Shown here piece by piece: positions 56,241 through 64,000 of a stretch of 64,000 nucleotides of DNA (positions within the stretch are counted from its first letter, which is position 1; each line of letters begins with the position of its first letter). The notes under the pieces are model-generated. The model ran no database searches, was not told the DNA's origin, and saw nothing but the letters and a program-made list of their open reading frames with translations. The position numbers and the translations under genes were made by a program. This DNA comes from Darksidea phi (taxonomy: Eukaryota > Ascomycota > Dothideomycetes > Pleosporales > Lentitheciaceae): the NCBI GenBank assembly GCA_030770425.1, contig JASJFT010000126.1, forward strand, positions 62,001 to 126,000, in the 5' to 3' direction.

Positions 56241-59200
56241 ATGTTGCGCCAACCCTCACACCTCCCTCCTCAAGAGCGCCCTCAGAGGTTGGAAGAATCG
56301 ACCATCAGCTCTGAATCGGTTATACAGAGTGAACATGAGGTAGACCAGCAACGTGACGAGACAATCCTTGAACTTGCGCGCAAGTTTACCAATCAGTCCG
56401 AGAAGTTGCACCACGAATCCCCATTTAAAGCGAAGGGCAGCCGTTTGGACCCAAACAGCGACCGATTTCATGCGAAAGACTGGGCCAGGGCATTCTACAA
56501 CCTGCGCTATGCCAGCGGCGATGCGCAAGCACGGGTTGCAGGCGTTGCTTTCAAGAATCTCAATGTATGGGGGAAAGGCTCGCCGACGGACTTTCAGTCC
56601 ACAGTGGGCAACAAGGTCCTGAAATTCCCGTCGCTGTTCGGCAAAGGCGGGCAAAAGATCGACATACTGCGTAATCTAGATGGGCTCATCCTACCCGGGG
56701 AGCAGCTATGTGTCCTTGGTCCTCCAGGGTATGCCATTATTCGAGAAAATTACTTACTCATGCACTAAGGCCTCCACAGTTCTGGTTGTTCAACCTTGCT
56801 CAAAACTATCGCGGGCGAAAGCCAGGGGTTCAACATCAGCCCCGAATCCTACCTGAACTATCGAGGGATTACGACCGATAAGATGAAGTCGGCGTTTAAA
56901 GGGGAAGCAATTTATACGGCAGAAGTGGACGCGCACTTTCCTCAGCTGAGCGTGGGAGACACTTTGTACTTCGCCGCTTTGGCCCGCTCTCCTCGACAGA
57001 TCCCAGGAGGCGAAAGCCGAGAACGTTACGCAGAACATCTACGTGATGTATGGCCTCAGGACTACTACATTCCACAGAATGAACACTAATGTCTGTGCTA
57101 GGTCGTTATGGCCATGTTCGGCATCAGCCATACTGTCAACACCAAAGTTGGGAATGATTTCGTTCGTGGAATCAGCGGTGGGGAGCGTAAAAGGGTTACG
57201 ATTGCTGAGGCTGTTCTCAGCTACGCACCACTGCAGTGCTGGGATAATTCGACACGAGGCCTCGACGCCGCAAACGCAGTTGAATTCTGCAAGACCTTGC
57301 GCATTCAATGCGACGTGTTTGGAGCTTCTACCTGTGTTGCACTCTACCAAGCACCACAAGCTGCTTATAATGTTAGTCATTGTGCACTTCGTTATCCCCC
57401 TGCGCGCTGACCTTGTCTAGCTCTTCGACAAAGTCATCGTCTTGTACGAAGGCCGACAAATCTATTTTGGTCCGGCAAACGAAGCATGTGGCTACTTCGA
57501 ACGTCTTGGCTTTGAGCGTCCGCCATCTCAAACCGACCCTGACTTCCTCACCTCTATGAGCTCTCCGTCCGAGAGAAGGGTCAAGCCAGGCTACGAGAAC
57601 AACACTCCGCGGAGCCCTGACGAGTTCGCTCGATACTGGCAAGAGTCTTCCGAAAGGAAGCAACTCCTGCAGCAGATCGAACAATATGACAAGGATCATC
57701 CGCTTGGTGGCACTCACCAAGATGACTTCGCCCTTTCAAGGAAGTTGGAGAAGTCTACAAAGCAACGGGAAGGGTCACCGTACACTCTTTCATACTGGAG
57801 ACAAATATACTTATGCATGTGGAGAGAGTTTCAAAGGCTCAAGAACGATCCGAGCCTCCCGATTGGTATGCTTATCGTTAACTTTACTGAAGCTCTTATC
57901 ATCGCCAGCATCTTCTACAATTTACCCGAGAGTACGGAGTCGTTCTTCTCGCGCGGCGCGGTCATTTTCATGATGGTAAGTACAGGCTATGCGTTGTACA
58001 ACTGTGGTCCTGACCTCTATAGGTTTTACTCAACGCCTTTGGCAGTATGCTAGAGATTATGGCATTGTATGCGAAACGGACAATTGTCGAGAAGGTACGC
58101 TTATCCGAAGTTATATAGACAAACCAATGCTGACTTCAATTTAAGCACAACCGCTATGCGCTCTATCGCCCCAGCGCTGAAGCATTTGCTTCCATCATCA
58201 TGGATCTACCGTATAAATTCCTGAACTCGGTCATCGTCAACTCAACCTTATACTTCATGGCCAACCTTCGCCGTGAACCTGGCCCGTTTTTCTTCTTCAT
58301 GTTCATCGCCTTCACTATGATGATGTCGATGAGTATGTTCTTCCGGTTTTTCGCCTCAATAACCAAGTCGATCGAGCAGGCACTAGCGCCAAGCTCGTTA
58401 GTTCTCATCCTCTTGGTGTTGTACACCGGCTTTGTCATCCCCGTTCAATATATGTTAGAGTGAGTACGAACATAGTCCGTAGGGAGAATCTCAAGCTAAC
58501 TCATCTAGCTGGGCGTCATGGCTTCGGTGGATCAACCCGATCTCTTACGGCTTCGAAGCCGCCATGGTTAACGAGTTCAATGGTCGAGATTTTTCATGCG
58601 CATTCTTCGTTCCATCTGGGCCATCGTACGAAGGAATTGCCGCAGACCAACGTGCTTGCGCAGTGCAAGGGTCAGTTCCCGGGGCTGGTGAAGTAAGTGG
58701 CACCGCATTCGTCCAGAGCGCGTATGGGTACCAGTATGCCAACCGCTGGCGCAACCTTGGCATCATCATAGCCATGACGGTTTTCCTCCTCGTTTGCCAC
58801 CTGATCATGACCGAGCTTGTCGCGTCCGCGCGCTCCAAAGGCGAGGTCTTGGTCTTCCGAAGATCCAAGATGCAGAAGGCCAAAGAGAAGCAACTCCGGA
58901 CGGACGAGGAGGCCGGCATTACCCCTGGCACAATTGTCGAAAGGCCCTCCGATAACGAGGGTTCTGACTTCAAAGTTGAGCAACAAGTCTCTGTCTTTCA
59001 CTGGGAAGATGTTTGTTATGAAATTCAAATCAAGGGCCAACCACGCAAGATCCTAGACTCTGTGGACGGATGGATAAAGCCAGGGACCCTTACTGCCCTA
59101 ATGGTAAGTGGTTAGCATTACATGAAGTAATTCCTATGCTAACCCGACTCTAGGGAGTTTCCGGTGCTGGGAAGACCACCCTCCTTGACGCTCTCGCCAA

Positions 59201-61145
59201 TCGAACAACCACCGGCGTTATAAGCGGGAGCATGCTTGTAGACGGTCAAGAGCGTGACCAGTCATTCCAACGCAAGACTGGGTAGGCATCCGTCGGTAAA
59301 TTTACGATCTAAGGCATTTACTGACGTGTACCCCCACCTTCTAGGTATGTGATGCAGCAAGACATCCATCTATCTATCTCCACTGTACGAGAGGCCCTGG
59401 AGTTTAGTGCCATGTTACGACAGCCTCCAGAATACACACGCGCGGAGAAGCTAGCATATGTCGACGAGGTCATTCGTATTCTAGAGATGGAAGACTACGC
59501 GGATGCCATCGTAGGTGTTCCTGGCTCTGGCCTGAACGTTGAACGTATGATTATCCTTGATCGATCACTTGTTGAGATTAATGGGCTAATCGCGCTCAGA
59601 ACGCAAACGTTTGACGATTGGGGTTGAGCTTGCCGCTAGACCGAAACTCCTACTCTTCCTCGATGAGCCCACTTCCGGCCTGGACAGTCAAACATCCTGG
59701 TCAATCTGTAACCTGATGGAGAAACTTACACGCAACGGCCAGGCAATTCTGTGTACAATCCACCAACCTTCGTCTCTCCTATTCCAGCGCTTTGATCGAC
59801 TATTGCTCTTGGCCAGTGGCGGGAAGACGGTCTACTTCGGCGAGATTGGTCAAGATTCCAAGATACTACTCGATTATTTCGTTCGCAATGGCGCCCCTCC
59901 GTGTGAAAGGGGGGCCAATCCTGCGGAGTACATGCTTGAAGTGATTGGCGCGGCTCCTGGGTCTTATACTGAGATCGACTGGCCAGCCACTTGGAGAGCT
60001 AGCACGGAATACGGAAGGGTACGTGCGGAGCTCTCTAGGTTGCGAGAACAAGACTCTGTGCGACTTTCATCTGGGGACACTGACGAGAGCGACAAATCAT
60101 TTGCAGCACCATTCACCACGCAACTCTGGCTGGTAGCATACCGTTGCGCGCAGCAATACTGGAGAACGCCCTCCTACATTTATTCAAAGGCGCTTCTGAC
60201 CGTCGGCTGCTCGATGATCATTGGGTTTTCGTTCTTTAACGGTGTGAATACACAGCAAGGACTTCAAAACCAAATGTTCGGCGTCTTCATATTCCTCTTT
60301 ATCGTTATCCAGTTGGTCTTCCAGATCATCCCGATGTTTGTTACCCAAAGGACGCTATACGAGGCTCGTGAGCGGCAGTCCAGGACGTACGCGTGGCAAG
60401 CGTTTGTGCTCTCAAACATCGCGATCGAAATGTTCTGGAACTCAGTAAGTGGTGCGCTACGCTTCTAGTGACTCGATACTGACCATCGCCTTAGATTGTA
60501 GCTATACTTTCCTTCCTGGTTTGGTACTACCCGATAGGGCTGTACCACAACGCTGAACCCACCGACTCCGTCAACATTCGCGGCTTACACACCGTACTTC
60601 TCATTTGGGTTACCTTTCTCTTCTCCAGCTCGCTAGCACACATGTTGATCGCTAGTGTCGACAGTGATGAGATGGCCTCTTCGTACGGAATGCTCTTAAG
60701 CATCATGCTTTACGCGTTCTGCGGCATTTTAGCCGGATCCGACGACCTGCCCCGCTTCTGGATCTTCATGTATCGCGTCAACCCTTTTACCTACCTCGTC
60801 TCAAGCCTCATGTCGACAACACTTGGTCAAGCGCCAGCATACTGTGCAGACAACGAGTTCCAGAGGTTCAATTCCCCCAGCAACCAGACTTGCGGGCAAT
60901 ACCTGGAATCGTACATCTCTATGGCAGGTGGTTATCTTCGCGATCCGCAAGCGACTAGTCAGTGTCAGTTTTGTCAGTTGGACAATACGGATCAATTTCT
61001 GCGGAACGTCAATGCTACTTGGGATACGCGGTGGAGGGACTTTGGACTAATCTGGATCTATGTTGCATTTAATACTGCGGCTGCTGTTTTCTTGTACTGG
61101 TTGATACGGGTGCCGAAGGGGAAGAAGAAGGTCAAGGCTGCTTAG
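56241..61145 (+). CDS. PDR-type (ABCG) multidrug ABC transporter, full size
   Basis: Plasma-membrane efflux pump with NBD-TMD-NBD-TMD order and 1461 residues. Eleven exons: 56241-56728, 56780-57047, 57102-57371, 57421-57975, 58023-58094, 58146-58459, 58509-59103, 59154-59281, 59345-59544, 59600-60444 and 60495-61145, all in frame. NBD1 has the degenerate fungal Walker A (GPPGSGCST, Cys for Lys), signature [11 protein letters not shown] and Walker B region [14 protein letters not shown]2 has a normal Walker A (GVSGAGKTT), degenerate signature NVEQRKRLT and Walker [11 protein letters not shown]. This asymmetry is typical of Pdr5/Cdr1. TMD2 is followed by a Cys-containing extracellular loop (CADNEFQRF to [10 protein letters not shown]) before the last helix. 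The two apparent breaks in NBD2 (near 59104 and 59545) are introns, not lesions. The start Met at 56241 is the first in frame. Confidence 0.94.
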
Positions 61146-61316
61146 AGGTCGGAGTGGGTCGTCGCAACTCTCTTTGTTTTGTCTATGTCGCATTGACGCG
61201 CTTTTGCTTTCTAACTTTTGCTTTCACAACTAATACTATAAATATAACGAATTTAATACTTTGGGGACAAGCACTTCTGAGTTCGACTCAAAAGGGTATC
61301 GAGACTTTCCACACTC

Positions 61317-63310
61317 CTACAGCTTCGAGTTTTGTCCCATGTCTCCTCGCTCAACCAAACAGCCCTTGAAAAACGTCGCGATGCCGTCGAAGTCATCAAG
61401 AGTGGTAACTTTGGAAATATCTAGACTTGTCAGCACTACTCAAACCCCGTAAGTAAAACGGGTATTGTCACTCACGTTGATCGGGTCTCACAATAACCAC
61501 CGCACCGATATCCGCGTCGACTTTGTATGCCTCGTATGCATGGCCGTGTCCAGAGTTGTAGTGTTCGTCGTCGACGTAGACTTTGTGAAGATCTAGCACC
61601 CAATTAGCGAAAGTCGAGCAATAGAAAGTCTGGAAAAAGACATACCTCTAATGCGCCATTTGCCCGTCACAGGCCAAAAGTAACCGGGTATTTGCTCCTG
61701 CTCCACTTCTAAAAACTTGCTCCTCAGCACCACAATAGGCTCGATCAGACTATCAATGTCCTCTGCTGTTGGCGTGAACCTTCGGACGAGCGGCTCAAGA
61801 AACCCCGCAAGCTATCTCATGTCAGCATTTTCTCCACGATAACGGTAGGGACGGACTCACCTTTTCCAGTCGGTTTTTATGCTGCGGGCTGTTGACATCT
61901 CCGGCAAATACAATCACTCTCCACCTTCCATTGCTCTTCAGAACACCTTGCAACTGCACCGCCTTGCAATCGCAGAAGCGTATGACCATGGCACTTGGAA
62001 ACCGCATCCCCACAGTACACGAACCCGCCAACTCCTGCCTACTCCTCTTCGCATCCGTAATGAGACTATCCTCGTACCGCGCCGTAAATCCTGCAGTATA
62101 CCGTCCACTCTCCACAAAGTACTTTGCAAAATCGCCCGGTGTTTCCTCTTTACTTGAGAACTTGCGAGAAAAGACTTTGTCGAAGGCGATGAGGTCGGCC
62201 GCCGTTTTCGAGCGCTCGGTAATATAGGTACGCAGAATGGAAGGTGGAGAGAGGCCGAGTAGGACGGAAGACAGTTTCCAGCCAAAGTTATAGCCATCTT
62301 GCAGGGAGACGTTCATGCCTTGACCGGCTTTGGGAGAATGCGTGTGGCACGCGTCGCCGGTCAGAAACACGCGATGGTCCTTGTGGAAGTTGTCGGCTAG
62401 CCGTTGGCCGATGCTGTATGCGGACCACCAGAACGTGTCTGCGAAGTCTATTTGGTAGGGTGCGAAGATCTTACGAGCTGTATTTTGCATGACTTCGAGT
62501 TTGACGTCTCTAGCGCGCGAGCCCGGTGGGAGCTGGATGTAGAAGCGGACGAGTGAGCCGCCTTCTCGTGGGATGATGAGGATGTTACCGGATGAGGAGT
62601 GAATCGTGCATTTCCGGCGAATGTCGGGGAAGTTGGTTTGTGGGTAGATGTCCATGACGCCCCATACGGTGTCTGTGGTGTCGCCTACCATTACGTAACC
62701 GAGTGATTTGCGGACGGTGCTGTGGGCGCCGTCGCAGCCCTGTAACATCAGCTTCCATCTTGCATGTTGTAGACATCGTAGCTTCCAAACTTACCAAAAC
62801 GTACTTCGCCTCCCAAACCTCCTCCTTCCCATCCTTCTCCGCGACAACCTTACAACAATACGCATCAGGGTCATTCACCTTCCCTCCATCGACCTCCAAA
62901 CCTTTAACACTCCACCCATACTCAATACTCCCACCCTTACCGAGCCTTTCCAATTCTCCTAACATCAGCCCGTTCATCCTCGCCTGGTTCAAAATAATAT
63001 GCGGCATATGACTAAGCCCATTCTGCGTATCCATTGCCCTGCTCTTCCTCTCAATACCGTCTTTCCCATCTTCTCCCCAGAAGCACACCTCCAAGATATG
63101 GTACGCCTCGCGAAGCACTTCCTCGGATAGGCCGAACGATTCGTAGATTTCCACTGTGCGGCATTGAACACCATCCGCTTGTCCGATTTCCATAGGCCCG
63201 GGACGCTTTTCGAGAAGTGTGAAGGGGACATTATAGCGTGCGAGCCATGCTGCGGCGAAGATGCCAGCGGAGCCAGATCCTACTATCAGAACCGGGGTTT
63301 TGCGGACCAT
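61317..63310 (-). CDS. FAD-dependent aromatic hydroxylase (phenol 2-monooxygenase type)
   Basis: Flavoprotein monooxygenase of 593 residues, likely hydroxylating a phenolic compound with NADPH and O2. Exons are 63310-62795, 62739-61861, 61811-61646, 61592-61476 and 61420-61317. FAD-binding motifs in order: VLIVGSGSAG near the N-terminus (residues 7-16), GCDGAHSTVRKSLG directly after the first intron (DG motif), and FLTGDACHTHSPKAGQGMNVSLQDGYNFGWKL (GD motif). The C-terminal 150 residues form the thioredoxin-like domain of phenol hydroxylases (DLHKVYVDDEHYNSGHGHAYEAYKVDADIGAVVIVRPDQ). The gene is tail-to-tail with the ABC transporter, with 171 bases between their stops. Pairing with an efflux pump and a regulator suggests detoxification of, or synthesis of, an aromatic compound; which one is open. 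Confidence 0.9.
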
Positions 63311-64000
63311 GATAAGTTTGGGCAGAGGAAGTCAGTCGGTGACGGAAATATTGGGGCAACAATGAAGGAAATTGGATTGGCATAAAGATGTGTTAAAATC
63401 GACAGACATCTACATGAATATTTGCTGGTGTTGATGTAGCTGTGCAAACTACGTTTCGAAGATGATGACGATGGCGGCGCGCCCCGCGCGTTGCGGAACA
63501 ACTCCGTTGCTCGACTATCCTTCCGTGCACAAGATCGATCTGATCTGACTATAAGATGACTTGAATGTATGGCTCACACGAAATCGCGGATGTAGACCGA
63601 ACCAAGGTAGGCTTTGCACAGATTTTTGTGGCAAGGTATATATATATATATATATTCACTTAGATCAAGTGTGATGCAAAATTACCTGATTTGGCTTAGC
63701 GGCGCTCTTCGAGACGGACCCGAAGATCTCCGTGATATTACCGAGCAACCTCCATGGACATCCCGATAGCTGTGAGGCACGTGTAGGCAGGCAGGCACAG
63801 AAACGCAGAGGCAGCAAAAGGGTTGTATTCGGATGGAGATGAGACGAACCCTTAAGGAGACATGATGGTAGGACTCAGGACTATATAGGGTCCGGCACGT
63901 GACCGTGGCCGGGCCGATGATGATCCGGGAGTCCTCCGGCAGAAGTAGGCGTGACAATAGCCTTCAATAGATAATAGTACCCCAAGGTTATTTAGTATAA
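63311..64000. other. Region upstream of the monooxygenase
   Basis: 5' flank of the monooxygenase, then a (TA)n run and GC-rich sequence. No gene is recognised up to the window end. Confidence 0.5.
63637..63655. repeat. (TA)n microsatellite
   Basis: About nine TA units in a row. Confidence 0.9.

Noticed and set aside
59540..59640. Apparent frameshift and stop in the second nucleotide-binding domain of the ABC transporter
   Set aside because: A 55-nt intron (GTATGA..CAG, CTAAT branch) restores the conserved [20 protein letters not shown] region exactly, so the gene is intact.

Overview
The window is nuclear DNA of a filamentous ascomycete. Genes have one to ten short introns (about 46-115 nt, most with GT..AG ends and a CTAAC/CTGAC-like branch site). 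Orthologues of eukaryotic core genes (EFL1, PRP19, PHS1, BMT6) sit beside families typical of Pezizomycotina: Zn2Cys6 regulators, PDR-type ABC transporters, NmrA-like proteins, fungal CorA-like giants and GPI-anchored Pro/Ser/Thr-rich proteins. Gene order and style suggest Dothideomycetes (perhaps Pleosporales), but that is inference. No tRNA, rRNA or CRISPR was seen.

Layout. 1-9.9 kb: 3' part of a plasma-membrane Na+/H+ antiporter (+), an alpha-glucoside-type MFS sugar transporter (-), a secreted double-psi beta-barrel protein (-), then about 1.9 kb without a credible gene. 9.9-19 kb: a protein with a DEDDh-nuclease-like fold but altered catalytic positions (+), a tandem PH-domain protein (-), the ribosome-maturation GTPase EFL1 (+, with a 21-nt microexon and a GC-AG intron), and a broken aminoglycoside-phosphotransferase-like kinase pseudogene. 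19-29 kb: a 1507-residue CorA-like protein (-), a 351-bp TA-flanked inverted-repeat element (MITE), a Zn2Cys6 regulator (-) and a divergent NmrA-like protein (+). 29-41 kb: an aspartyl-protease-fold membrane protein lacking its first catalytic Asp (-), a GPI-anchored Asn/Pro-repeat protein (+), PHS1 (-), a RING protein with SUMO-interaction motifs (-) and PRP19 (-).

41-53 kb: a secreted GH31 alpha-glucosidase (+) with a striking inverted pair of CGG-N-CCG sites upstream, a carboxymuconolactone-decarboxylase-like protein (-), a second MFS transporter (-), a Gfo/Idh/MocA oxidoreductase (+) and the 25S rRNA methyltransferase BMT6 (+). 53-64 kb: a Zn2Cys6 regulator (-) transcribed divergently from a full-size PDR ABC transporter (+), followed tail-to-tail by an FAD-dependent phenol-hydroxylase-type monooxygenase (-). 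The shared regulator/transporter promoter carries two PDRE-like octamers, a 14-bp CGG/CCG palindrome and duplicated motifs. This looks like a self-contained drug-response or detoxification module: sensor-regulator, efflux pump and aromatic hydroxylase. It is the most system-like part of the window.

Exon boundaries given here were worked out by hand from splice sites. In every multi-exon gene the summed exon length is a multiple of three and ends at the stated stop, which is the main internal check.
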